11,680 bases of DNA from Planctomycetaceae bacterium (GCA_021371965.1 JAJFVE010000092.1:1-11680), one strand, 5' to 3'. Numbered from the stretch's first letter, positions 1 to 7,642 are shown. The notes: generated by a model from the sequence alone, not told the origin. Program-made: numbers and translations.

Positions 1-69
1 GGCTTGGCGTTTGCGCTCGGCATGAATAATGCGCGCCACTTCCGGGTCGACCCGTTCCAGAAAGTCCAT
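1..69 (-). CDS. glyA: Serine hydroxymethyltransferase, N-terminal fragment (cut by window edge)
   Basis: Only 23 codons are visible, reading MDFLERVDPEVARII followed by HAERKRQA, before the window ends. This resembles the start of serine hydroxymethyltransferase, where a short helix with Asp-Pro-Glu and a charged Glu/Arg/Gln stretch precedes the conserved LELIASEN segment; that diagnostic segment lies outside the window. The family is a PLP enzyme that interconverts serine and glycine and supplies one-carbon units on tetrahydrofolate in the cytoplasm. The start is well supported: AGAGGAGA lies 7 bases upstream of the ATG. The gene is on the same strand as the importer operon and 156 bp beyond its end, but it has its own candidate promoter and a repeat hairpin separates the two, so it is probably a separate unit. 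Identification rests on a short stretch, so it is likely rather than certain. Confidence 0.6.
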   Translation of the reverse strand, partial: MDFLERVDPEVARIIHAERKRQA

Positions 70-102
70 TGCACGTTCTCCTCTATCAGCATGTAAGAGG
101 GA

Positions 103-131
103 AGTCTAGCGGTGCCTGCCGCGGCACGCAA
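103..131 (-). promoter_or_regulatory. Candidate sigma-70-type promoter for the glyA-like gene
   Basis: On the minus strand a TTGCGT box (126-131) and a TAGACT box (103-108) are separated by exactly 17 bp, upstream of the strong ribosome site at about 76-83. Both boxes are imperfect against TTGACA and TATAAT. The 13 bases CTTGCGTGCCGCG covering the -35 box recur at the same place in the candidate promoter of the lipoprotein gene (9376-9388). No experimental support; sequence match only. Confidence 0.4.
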
Positions 132-141
132 GACCCTGCGA

Positions 142-227
142 GAGTTGTGAGTGGTGAGTGGTGAGTGGTGAGTAACAACAAGACATTCTGCGCGAATCTC
201 ACCACTCACCACTCACAACTCACCACT
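142..227. repeat. Inverted pair of 7-bp-period arrays (GTGAGTK family, locus A)
   Basis: The left arm (142-176) is five tandem 7-bp units, three of them identical GAGTGGT. The right arm (about 199-227) is the reverse complement: units ACCACTC, ACCACTC, ACAACTC and a partial one. The arms can pair into a long hairpin with a loop of about 25 bases. The right arm runs into the stop codon of the LplC-like permease gene: the TAG at 226-228 is followed on the minus strand directly by array sequence. Each unit contains TGA, and because 7 leaves remainder 1 on division by 3, the four TGA per strand fall in all three frames. The hairpin could act as a terminator or 3'-end stabiliser, but there is no U-run, so that role is a guess. 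Confidence 0.85.
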
Positions 228-1098
228 ATTCTTTGATCCCGCCGAGCATGATGCCTTTGACGAAGTATCGCTGCACGAAAGGATAGACGATCAGGATCGG
301 CATGACGGTGATGACGACGGTGGCGGCCTTGATCGTGGCGGTCGAGTAGTCGACCATTTTGGTCAGGCCCATGTCGAGCATGGCCGTGCTGCCCTGGATG
401 ACGATGCGCTGCAGGAACGCCTGGAGCATCTGCCGCGAGTCGTCGTTGATGTAGATCATGGCGTCGAGCCACTGGTTCCAGTGAACCACGGCCGTCCACA
501 GCGCCACGGTGGCCAACACGGGCTTGGCCAGCGGGACGTAGATCCGCCACAGGATGGACCACTCCGAGGCGCCCTCGACGCGGGCGGCCTCGCCGTAGCT
601 CTCGGGGATCGCCTGGAAGAAGTTCTTCATAATGATGATGTTGAACGCCGAGAGCATGGTCGGCACGACCAGCGCCCAGATGGAGTTCATCATCCCCAGG
701 CCCTTGATCAGCAGGTACATCGGCACCATGCCGCCGCTGAAGATCATCGTAAAGAGCACCAGGAACATCACCAGCCCGCGATGCGGCAGGTTCTTTCTGG
801 CCAGCGGATACGCCGCCAGGCACGTCATGAACAGCGTCAGCACCGTCCCAAGCACAGTGCGCACGACCGAGTTCATGAAGCCGGTTCGGATTTCGGTGTT
901 GCCCAAGACCACTTTGTACGCCGCCAGCGACACCTCGCGCGGCCACAGGTGCCAGCCTTCGCGGGCGGCCTCGACGTTGCTGCTCAGCGAGATCGACAGC
1001 GTGTAGATAAACGGATAGATCGCCATCAGCGCCACGATGATCATGACGATGATGTTGAACACGTTGAAGATCTTTTCGCCTGTTGTGCGGCCGACCAT
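226..1098 (-). CDS. Carbohydrate ABC transporter permease, LplC/MalG type
   Basis: This 290-residue membrane protein is one of the two permease subunits of a CUT1-type sugar importer. It has a hydrophobic segment near residues 14-34, further segments near 78-98, 108-130, 140-155, 193-207 and 256-275, and the cytoplasmic EAA loop at about 169-193 (EAARVEGASEW, then a conserved Pro-Leu), which docks on the ATPase. The C-terminus, GIMLGGIKE, is typical of LplC-like proteins. It is the last gene of the three-gene operon; no ATPase gene is nearby, as is common where a shared MsmX-like ATPase serves several importers. The ATG is preceded by GAGAG at about 6 bases, a weak ribosome site that lies inside a 7-bp-period array. 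Repeat arrays lie on both sides of the gene. The substrate cannot be read from the sequence. Confidence 0.93.
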   Translation of the reverse strand: MVGRTTGEKIFNVFNIIVMIIVALMAIYPFIYTLSISLSSNVEAAREGWHLWPREVSLAAYKVVLGNTEIRTGFMNSVVRTVLGTVLTLFMTCLAAYPLARKNLPHRGLVMFLVLFTMIFSGGMVPMYLLIKGLGMMNSIWALVVPTMLSAFNIIIMKNFFQAIPESYGEAARVEGASEWSILWRIYVPLAKPVLATVALWTAVVHWNQWLDAMIYINDDSRQMLQAFLQRIVIQGSTAMLDMGLTKMVDYSTATIKAATVVITVMPILIVYPFVQRYFVKGIMLGGIKE

Positions 1099-1103
1099 AT
1101 AAA

Positions 1104-1124
1104 GCTCTCAGTTTTCAGCTATCG
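1104..1124. repeat. Short 7-bp-period array (GCTNTCA family, single arm)
   Basis: Three tandem units, GCTCTCA, GTTTTCA and GCTATCG, lie just upstream of the LplC-like permease start codon (ATG read leftwards from 1098). They belong to the same family as the arrays at 7643-7677 and 10492-10568. No inverted partner is visible nearby. On the minus strand the array supplies the GAGAG that is the only visible ribosome-site candidate for the permease gene. Confidence 0.6.
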
Positions 1125-1137
1125 CCTGTGAGAAAAG

Positions 1138-1224
1138 TTGTGAGTTGCGTGTTGTGAGTTGTGAGATTCCGGCCGCGGGTCTTTCCGCTGTTTCTCACCA
1201 CTCACCACTCACAACTCACAACTC
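1138..1224. repeat. Inverted pair of 7-bp-period arrays (GTGAGTK family, locus B)
   Basis: The left arm (1138-1165) is four units of TTGTGAG type, the second diverged to TTGCGTG. The right arm (1194-1224) is two CTCACCA units, two CTCACAA units and a partial one. The arms are largely complementary with a loop of about 28 bases. The right arm ends 3 bp from the stop codon of the LplB-like permease gene (TGA at 1228-1230 on the minus strand), as at locus A. It lies inside the importer operon, between the two permease genes, so it could reduce or stabilise expression of the downstream gene; that role is inferred. Confidence 0.85.
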
Positions 1225-1227
1225 GTT

Positions 1228-2211
1228 TCACCATATTCCTTGCTCGCCTCGCGACATCCGCCGCGCGCCCCAGTTGGCCGCGACGATCAGCACCATGCCC
1301 ACCACCGACTTGAACATCCCCGCGGCCGTGGCCAGCGAGAAGTCCATCGCAATCAGACGCCGCAGCACGTACGTGTCGATGATGTCGGCCGAAACATACA
1401 CGCTGGGATTGTACATGTTGAAGATCTGGTCGAACCCCGCGCTGAGGATGCCGCCCAGCGAGAGGATGAACAGCACGATCATCGTCGGCACCAGGCACGG
1501 CAGCGTCACGTGCAGCGTCTGCCGCCAGCGGGACGCGCCGTCGACGGCCGCGGCCTCGTACAGATTCGGATCGATCGTCGCCAGCGCCGCCAGGTAGATG
1601 ACGGCCGCATGGCCGGCGCCCTGCCAGATGCCCGTGGCCACCAGCACCACGACGAACCACACGGGGTCTGAGAGGAACTCGACCCGCCCGGCCCCCGCGC
1701 TGCGCACGGCCGAGTCGATCGGCCCCCCGCCGGTCAGCATCATGATGAAGATGCCGCCCAAAATCACCCACGAGAAGAAGTAAGGGACATACGTCAGCGT
1801 CTGAACCGACTTCTTCAGCAGCGTCAGGCGCAGTTCGTTGAGCATCAGCGCCAGAATCACCGGCACGAAGAACCCAAAGCCCAGCCGCAGCACGCTGATG
1901 ATCACCGTGTTCCGCAAGGCGCGGAGAAACTCCGGACCGCTGAAGAGGCGGTAGAAATTCTCAAGACCCACCCACTGGCTGGCAAGCATGCCGTCCTTCA
2001 TCGCGAAGTTCTTGAAGGCGATGATCAGCCCCACCATCGGCACGTAATTGAACAGCACGAAGACCGCCAGCGGCAAGGCGATCATCCGGATCAGCCCGGC
2101 GTGGCGGCGGTACGGCGCCCAGCCGCTGCGCCGGGCAGTCAGGGTGCCGTGGCGGGAGGGCTTTAGCCCGACAGCCACGACTTCGCCGCCCTTGGTGGCG
2201 CTGTCGCTCAT
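1228..2211 (-). CDS. Carbohydrate ABC transporter permease, LplB/MalF type
   Basis: This 327-residue permease is the partner of the LplC-like protein in a CUT1-type importer. A hydrophilic N-terminus of about 40 residues precedes the first membrane segment (about 42-66); further segments lie near 101-124, 141-160, 183-210, 243-258 and 297-315. The EAA loop is at about 219-243 (EAAAVDGASRWR). The C-terminus EQGIW matches the family's usual short Gly-Leu/Ile-Trp ending. The start at 2211 is chosen because a perfect AGGAGG lies 7 bases upstream and because the ATG overlaps the stop of the solute-binding protein gene in an ATGA, indicating translational coupling. In-frame extension upstream is possible but would overlap that gene widely. 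A 129-bp gap filled with repeats separates it from the next gene. Confidence 0.93.
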   Translation of the reverse strand: MSDSATKGGEVVAVGLKPSRHGTLTARRSGWAPYRRHAGLIRMIALPLAVFVLFNYVPMVGLIIAFKNFAMKDGMLASQWVGLENFYRLFSGPEFLRALRNTVIISVLRLGFGFFVPVILALMLNELRLTLLKKSVQTLTYVPYFFSWVILGGIFIMMLTGGGPIDSAVRSAGAGRVEFLSDPVWFVVVLVATGIWQGAGHAAVIYLAALATIDPNLYEAAAVDGASRWRQTLHVTLPCLVPTMIVLFILSLGGILSAGFDQIFNMYNPSVYVSADIIDTYVLRRLIAMDFSLATAAGMFKSVVGMVLIVAANWGARRMSRGEQGIW

Positions 2212-3920
2212 GGCCGCGCCTCCTGCGTTGCCGGCTGCGTCGCAGCGGCCACGCCGACCTGGCGGTAGATGTCGCCCATGATGGCATAGAGTTCGTTGGC
2301 CTCGCGCGTCAGCAGGTCGCCCCCCCGCTGCTTCCACTGCTCTACGAACGTGTCGAAGTACTCAAGCGGCCTCTTGCCGCGGATGATGTCCGTATACACT
2401 TCCGTCTGCAGTTGCCGCAGATCGTCGAGGTTCCGCCCGGCCGAGTCCACCACGTCGGTCTTGCCGATGGCGTTCATCAGCCCATACTCCGTGCGGCGGT
2501 ACTTCGCGCGGAACTCCTTGATGCTGGCCGGCAGGTACTTGTCCGTCACCTCCAGCGGGGCCGACGAGAACGAGTAGAACCCGTAAGCGTTCTCCAGCCC
2601 CCAGAACGCCAGCAGGTTCCGTGCGTCCTGGCCGGTCTCGCTGTAGGGATACAGCGGCACCACGCCCTGGCGGGCGTCCCATTTCCAGTGCGTCCCCTCC
2701 TGGCCGATGCGCGACTCGATGAACAACCGCCCGTTGGCAGGCTTGCACAACTCCTCGAACATGTGCAGCGTGCGCAGCACCTTTTCCGGCGTCTTGGCCA
2801 TGTGCTGGCCGAACCAGATCGAGTGTGCCGGCCCGCCCCAGAACCGGTAGCGCCGCTTGCCGTCAATCCCCCGCGGCGGCGCGGCCGGCACCAGTTGGGC
2901 TACCGTGTTCTCCTGGCCATTCTTTCGCCGGATCGCGTTGAGTTCCAGCAGATCGGCAAAGAGCGAGTGCGGATACGCGCTGTCGCACTGGCGGTCGTCC
3001 ACGTACGTGATGTAGCCCGTGCGGCCGTTCTTGAACCGGTCCATGCTCAAGTCGGTGAACGAATTGGCCGCGACGTAGTCCGGATCGATCAGTTCCTCGG
3101 CGTACCACTGCCGCAGCACGGCCAGGGCCTGCCTGGCCTCGGGCGTGACGCCGCCCCAGACGACGCGGCCGTCGCGCTCGACGAAGTCCTGCGGCAGGAC
3201 GTTGAACGCGGCGAAGACGTCGATGAAGGCGATCGACCAGTGCGCCCCGGGGCAGAATGCGTACGTGTCTTTCTTGCCGTTGCGGTCGGGGTCGTTGTGG
3301 CGGAAGCGGTAGAACGCCTCGTGCATCTCATCGAGCGTGTCGGGCACCTTCGCGATGCCGACGTTGTCCAGCCAGTCCTTGCGCCACGCCATGGCCGGGG
3401 GGTAGATGTCCGACGCCGCCAGCGTCGGCACGCCGTAGTTGCGCCCGCGGTAGTACGTGTACAGCCACGCCTTGGGGCAGTACGTGTTGATCATCTTGAC
3501 GTACTGCGGGGCGTGCTTGAGGATCACCTCGTAGGGCAATTCCATCACGAAGCCCTGGTCGACGTTGCGGCGGAACGGCAGCGGGTCGCCGTCCCAGACG
3601 ACGTCCGGAACGTCGCCGGCCATGAACATCAGCGGGCGATTCTGCCCGAACGCCGCCCCGTCCAGAAAGATCCCGCGCAGGTCGACGTTGAAGGCCTTCT
3701 CCAGCCGCCGCTCGATCCACGTGCCCTTCTTGGCCCCAGGCATGATCGGCGGGCCCAGCCAGGAGAGCGTCACGCACTTGGAGCGGTCGTCGGTGGCCGC
3801 ATCCCACTGCTCCAGCGACAACCCCGCCGCCGGCGCCGGCGGCCGCGTGGGCACCAAAGCGATGCCAACCGCCACCGCGGCCACCACACACAGCAGAAAC
3901 AGGATTTCCCTGCGCGTCAT
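2208..3920 (-). CDS. Extracellular solute-binding protein, LplA-like (family 1), of the sugar importer
   Basis: This protein of about 570 residues should capture the sugar outside the cytoplasmic membrane and deliver it to the two permeases encoded directly downstream. The N-terminus MTRREILFLLC plus a hydrophobic run to about residue 23 is a signal peptide or membrane anchor. No clear lipobox is present: the only nearby cysteine (residue 11) is not preceded by the usual small residues. The body shows family features: a conserved GDVPDVVWDGD near 102-112, and a DPDRNGKKDTY segment near 210-220 that matches the Asp-rich loop common in LplA-like proteins. The tail is AAATQPATQEARP. The start at 3920 has AAGAAGGTGA about 10 bases upstream; a longer start at 3956 would put charged residues before the signal peptide. 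First gene of the operon, ATGA overlap with the permease. Confidence 0.9.
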   Translation of the reverse strand: MTRREILFLLCVVAAVAVGIALVPTRPPAPAAGLSLEQWDAATDDRSKCVTLSWLGPPIMPGAKKGTWIERRLEKAFNVDLRGIFLDGAAFGQNRPLMFMAGDVPDVVWDGDPLPFRRNVDQGFVMELPYEVILKHAPQYVKMINTYCPKAWLYTYYRGRNYGVPTLAASDIYPPAMAWRKDWLDNVGIAKVPDTLDEMHEAFYRFRHNDPDRNGKKDTYAFCPGAHWSIAFIDVFAAFNVLPQDFVERDGRVVWGGVTPEARQALAVLRQWYAEELIDPDYVAANSFTDLSMDRFKNGRTGYITYVDDRQCDSAYPHSLFADLLELNAIRRKNGQENTVAQLVPAAPPRGIDGKRRYRFWGGPAHSIWFGQHMAKTPEKVLRTLHMFEELCKPANGRLFIESRIGQEGTHWKWDARQGVVPLYPYSETGQDARNLLAFWGLENAYGFYSFSSAPLEVTDKYLPASIKEFRAKYRRTEYGLMNAIGKTDVVDSAGRNLDDLRQLQTEVYTDIIRGKRPLEYFDTFVEQWKQRGGDLLTREANELYAIMGDIYRQVGVAAATQPATQEARP

Positions 3921-3937
3921 GGTCCCATTGTCACCTT

Positions 3938-3957
3938 CTTGCCGCAGAAGCCGCAAG
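3938..3957 (-). promoter_or_regulatory. Small hairpin just upstream of the solute-binding protein ribosome site
   Basis: On the minus strand CTTGCGGC and GCGGCAAG can pair as an 8-bp stem with one G-G mismatch and a 4-base loop (TTCT). The 3' arm touches the AAGAAGGTGA ribosome site (3931-3940) of the solute-binding protein gene. It could modulate translation, but small GC-rich hairpins arise by chance in such DNA. Nothing more can be supported. Confidence 0.3.
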
Positions 3958-4050
3958 TACGAATTGCCTTTGCAGCAGCAATAAGATTTCTTGAGGCCAG
4001 GACTACTAGAGTTCTGGTGCGGACTGGATTATTTCGTGGTATCGTCACGA

Positions 4051-4070
4051 CTGGAATGATCTGGAATGAT
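4051..4070. repeat. Tandem 10-bp direct repeat in the divergent upstream region
   Basis: CTGGAATGAT occurs twice in direct succession, with a looser third copy (CTGGATTATT) at 4024-4033. It lies about 40 bp upstream of the sensor kinase start and about 130 bp upstream of the importer operon start. A 10-bp period places both copies on the same face of the helix, as in many activator binding sites. A regulator site is possible; no regulator gene is in the window. Confidence 0.45.
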
Positions 4071-4111
4071 CTCCGCAGTTCAGTATGGGACATAGTGCAG
4101 GACCCGTCAAA

Positions 4112-7100
4112 ATGACCAAGCGTCAAAATCGCCAGCAAGAGATTGCTGCACCGGCAAGTGCAGAAAGACCGGATTGGCTGGAACTTGCTTTGGATGCAGG
4201 GGATCTGGCTGCTTGGGAAATCAACCTCATTACCGGCGACGTATTGCCATCGCCGCGTCTGTACAAATTGTTTGGACGCACGCCCACCGATGAAAGCGAG
4301 TCCCGTGACAGATGGCGGAGTTTTGTGCATGAGGACGATCAGGATTTGATACGCGCTGCGGTAGAAGCGTCGGCCGCAACCGGCTGTTGCTACCACCTCG
4401 AATACCGGATCCGCTGGCCGGATGGAACCGTCCGCTGGCACGAGAGCACCGGCAAGCCTTTGGCCGACGAGACGGGAAAGTTCACCAGGCTTGTGGGCGT
4501 GGTGAAGGATGTGACGGAGCGAAAGGAGCTGGAGGAGGAACTTCGCCTTTCACACGAGCGGCTGAAGCTTGCAGAAGAATCCGCCGGCGTGGGTCTGTGG
4601 AATTGGCACGTTGCGGAAGAGCACCATCAGTGGACCGTCCGGATGTACGCGCTGCTGGGGATAGACCCGAGCATCCCGCCATCTTTTGATGCATGGGACC
4701 GCATCTTGCACCCCCAAGACAAGGAGGCGGCCCACAGGTCCATTGACGAGGCTATCGCGGAGCACAAGCAACTGGATAGTCAGTTTCGAGTCATTCACCC
4801 TGACGGACAGGTTCATTGGATCAACGCCCTGGGAAGGCCGCAATATGACGCCCAGGGCCACTTCATGTCGATGGCCGGCATTTGCATCGATATTACTCGC
4901 CGAAAGGCAGATGAAGAGGCCCTCTTTCATCAACTGCGGGAAATCGAAGCGATCTATGAAGCGTCTCCTGCCGGCTTGGCGGTGCTCGACAGAGACCTGC
5001 GATACGTGCGTATCAATCATCGCCTGGCGGTGATGAACGGTTTGCCGGTGTCTGAGCATTTGGGAAAGACCATCGGGCAAGTCATTCCAAAGCTGGCAGA
5101 CCAGGCTGAGGCAATTGCTGAGCGGATTTTCAGCACTGGCGAACCTGCCCTGGATATTGAGATGGCCGGGTATACTCCTGCGGCCCCGCAAACGTTGCGG
5201 CACTGGACCGAGCAATGGGTCCCGTTGAAGGATGAGGCGGGGAACGTCACCGCAATCAATGTATCGGTCGAAGAGGTCACGGCTCGAAAGCAGGCCGAGC
5301 TGGAATTGCGCGAAAGCGAAGCGAGACTCCAAGAGGCCCTTCGGGTCGGAAGATCGTTCACCTTCGAGTGGTGTCCCCAGACAGACTGCGTCAAGCGATC
5401 CCATAGTTGCGGTCCGATCCTGGGACTCGCCGGCGAGGAGGCGATACTCGATACCGGCCAAGGCTACTTCCAGAGAATTCATTCCGAGGATCGTCTGGCA
5501 TTCATATCGCTCTTGAAGAGCCTCGCCCCCGGTAACGACAGCTATGAAACGCGATATCGGTTCGTCAGGCCCGACGGCCGGATTACCATCATTGACGAAA
5601 GCGCCCGCGGCGATTTTGACGCCTCGGGCAATCTTGTCCGGCTCATTGGAATCTGCACCGATGTCACGGTCCAGCAGAAGGCTCAGGAGGATCTGCGGGC
5701 CAGCGAAGAACGGTTTCGCTCGCTCTTTGAGAACATGCTCGACGGCTTCGCTCACTGCCGGATGATCTATGACGATCAGCGCCGACCGGAAGATTTTGTA
5801 TATCTCGCGGTCAACAAATCCTTCGAGCGGCTGACGGGTCTGAAGGATGTAACAGGCAAGAAAGTCTCGCAGGTCATCCCAGGGATCAGGCAGTCCAACC
5901 CCGAGCTGCTCGAACGATACGGGCTGGTGGCTTCGAGCGGGAATCCTCTACGTTTCGAGACCTACGTGCCGCAATTGGAGAGATGGTTTTCAATCGGGGT
6001 CTACTGTCCGGAAGCCGGGTGCTTCGTGGCGGTCTTTGACAATATCACCTCGCGCAAGCGGGCCGAGGAGTCGCTGCAGCAAAGTCGCAGCGACCTGGAC
6101 CGCGCCCAGGCCGTGGGGCAGATCGGCAGTTGGCGGCTTGACATTGGGCAGGATGTCCTGAAATGGTCGGACGAGTGCTATCGCATCTTCGGCGTGCCCA
6201 AGGGAACCGCGATGACGTATGAGGCGTTTCTTGCCATCGTCCATCCCGACGACCGCACGTACGTCGACACGCAATGGATGGCGGGGCTGCGCGGCGAGCC
6301 CTACGACATCGAGCACCGCATCGTCGTCGATGGCACGATCAAATGGGTGCGGGAGAAGGCCTACCTGGAGCACGATGCCTCCGGCGCGCTGCTGGGCGGC
6401 TTTGGCATTGCGCAAGACATCACCGCTCGCAAGCAGGCCCAGGAGGCGCTTCGCGAGGCCAAAGAAGACCTGGAGCGGCGGGTGGACGAACGCACCGCCC
6501 AGTTGCAGCACCGGTCCAGACAACTGGCCGCCCTGGCCTCGGAACTGGCCCTGACCGAACAGCGGGAACGCCGCCGGCTGGCCCAGGTGCTGCACGATGG
6601 GCTTCAGCAGTTGCTGGTGGGCGCCAAGTTCCACTTGGGGCCGTTGGAGCGGTCCGCTGATCCCGTCGCTCGCAAGACTGCTGCAAGGGTCAATGAACTG
6701 CTCATCGAATCTATTGACACCTCCCGCTCACTGACAGCCGAACTGAGCCCGCCCATCTTGTATGAAGGAGGACTGGTTGCAGCGATGGAGTGGCTGGCCC
6801 GCTGGATGCAGGAGAAGCACGGACTGGCCGTGAATCTCGACGCCGAGGAACTCATCACGGATGTCGGAGAGGACATCGCGGTTTTGCTCTTCCAGGCGAC
6901 GCGAGAGCTGCTTTTCAACGTCGTCAAGCACGCGGGCACTGAATCCGCTGACGTAAACGTCACGCAGTTTGCCGACTCGATCCGGATTACGGTGAGCGAC
7001 CAAGGCCGCGGATTTGACAGCAAGGTCATCGAGACGAGAACCGGCAGGACCGGGGGATTCGGACTGTTCAGCATAGCGGAGCGCCTGGGCCTGTTGGGAG

Positions 7101-7627
7101 GCAAGATGGAAGTCGACAGTGCGCCCGGGCGCGGGAGCCACTTCACCTTAACTGCGCCGGTCAAGTCGTCGGCGGGCACGGAATCGCGTGGGGTCAAGCC
7201 GCCGCGAGTGTCGGTCGCCATTGCCCCGATGGGACCTGCCGACGCCGAGGGCAAGATTCGGGTTGTCCTGGTAGATGACCACATCGTCATGCGGCAGGGG
7301 CTGGTCGCGCTGTTGCGCGAAGAGAAAGATATCGCTGTCGTCGGGGAGGCCAGTGACGGGCATTCAGCCGTTGAGCTGGTCCGCCAGGTGCGGCCCGACG
7401 TGGTGCTGATGGACATTACCCTGCCCGGGATGAACGGCATAGAAGCCACGCGGATCATCCATGCCGAGTTCCCGCAGGTGGCTGTGATCGGCTTGTCGAT
7501 GTTCGATCAAGCTGAACAGGCCAATATCATGCGTCAGGCCGGGGCCGCCGATTACCTCACCAAGAGCGGGCCCTCTGAAGCGCTGGTGGCCGCGATTCGG
7601 CAATGCTCTCTGGAAAAGAAAGATTAG
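4112..7627 (+). CDS. Soluble multi-PAS sensor histidine kinase fused to a receiver domain
   Basis: A 1171-residue protein with no membrane segment, so a cytoplasmic sensor. Six PAS-like repeats lie near residues 21-140, 150-265, 275-393, 403-523, 530-650 and 660-775; most end in the usual D-V/I-T-x-R-K linker. A coiled coil (775-815) leads to a NarL/DegS-type dimerisation domain with LAQVLHDGLQQ (phospho-acceptor His828), then an ATPase domain with N936 in the N-box, DQGRGFD and GGFGLFSIAERL. A receiver domain fills about 1048-1165, with acidic residues D1055/D1056, phospho-acceptor D1101 (LMDITLPGMNG) and K1151. It resembles NarL receivers but the protein stops there without a DNA-binding domain. 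The start at 4112 is preferred because GCAGGA lies 9 bases upstream; ATG 4085 has no ribosome site. It is divergent from the importer operon; ligand and target are unknown. Confidence 0.93.
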   Translation: MTKRQNRQQEIAAPASAERPDWLELALDAGDLAAWEINLITGDVLPSPRLYKLFGRTPTDESESRDRWRSFVHEDDQDLIRAAVEASAATGCCYHLEYRIRWPDGTVRWHESTGKPLADETGKFTRLVGVVKDVTERKELEEELRLSHERLKLAEESAGVGLWNWHVAEEHHQWTVRMYALLGIDPSIPPSFDAWDRILHPQDKEAAHRSIDEAIAEHKQLDSQFRVIHPDGQVHWINALGRPQYDAQGHFMSMAGICIDITRRKADEEALFHQLREIEAIYEASPAGLAVLDRDLRYVRINHRLAVMNGLPVSEHLGKTIGQVIPKLADQAEAIAERIFSTGEPALDIEMAGYTPAAPQTLRHWTEQWVPLKDEAGNVTAINVSVEEVTARKQAELELRESEARLQEALRVGRSFTFEWCPQTDCVKRSHSCGPILGLAGEEAILDTGQGYFQRIHSEDRLAFISLLKSLAPGNDSYETRYRFVRPDGRITIIDESARGDFDASGNLVRLIGICTDVTVQQKAQEDLRASEERFRSLFENMLDGFAHCRMIYDDQRRPEDFVYLAVNKSFERLTGLKDVTGKKVSQVIPGIRQSNPELLERYGLVASSGNPLRFETYVPQLERWFSIGVYCPEAGCFVAVFDNITSRKRAEESLQQSRSDLDRAQAVGQIGSWRLDIGQDVLKWSDECYRIFGVPKGTAMTYEAFLAIVHPDDRTYVDTQWMAGLRGEPYDIEHRIVVDGTIKWVREKAYLEHDASGALLGGFGIAQDITARKQAQEALREAKEDLERRVDERTAQLQHRSRQLAALASELALTEQRERRRLAQVLHDGLQQLLVGAKFHLGPLERSADPVARKTAARVNELLIESIDTSRSLTAELSPPILYEGGLVAAMEWLARWMQEKHGLAVNLDAEELITDVGEDIAVLLFQATRELLFNVVKHAGTESADVNVTQFADSIRITVSDQGRGFDSKVIETRTGRTGGFGLFSIAERLGLLGGKMEVDSAPGRGSHFTLTAPVKSSAGTESRGVKPPRVSVAIAPMGPADAEGKIRVVLVDDHIVMRQGLVALLREEKDIAVVGEASDGHSAVELVRQVRPDVVLMDITLPGMNGIEATRIIHAEFPQVAVIGLSMFDQAEQANIMRQAGAADYLTKSGPSEALVAAIRQCSLEKKD

Positions 7628-7642
7628 TCCGGTGCTGCGCAA

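Noticed and set aside
142..227. CRISPR array
   Set aside because: The units are 7 bp in direct succession with no spacers, and no cas gene is present.
4085..4111. Upstream ATG for the kinase gene
   Set aside because: No ribosome site precedes 4085, while GCAGGA lies 9 bases before the ATG at 4112.
2412..4115. 567-codon plus-strand open frame opposite the solute-binding protein gene
   Set aside because: Low-complexity Arg/Val/Gln/His-rich shadow of a well-supported gene; it also runs through the divergent control region.
4550..5755. 401-codon minus-strand open frame opposite PAS repeats 2 to 5 of the kinase
   Set aside because: No recognisable domain and no ribosome site; the opposite frame has unbroken PAS homology.
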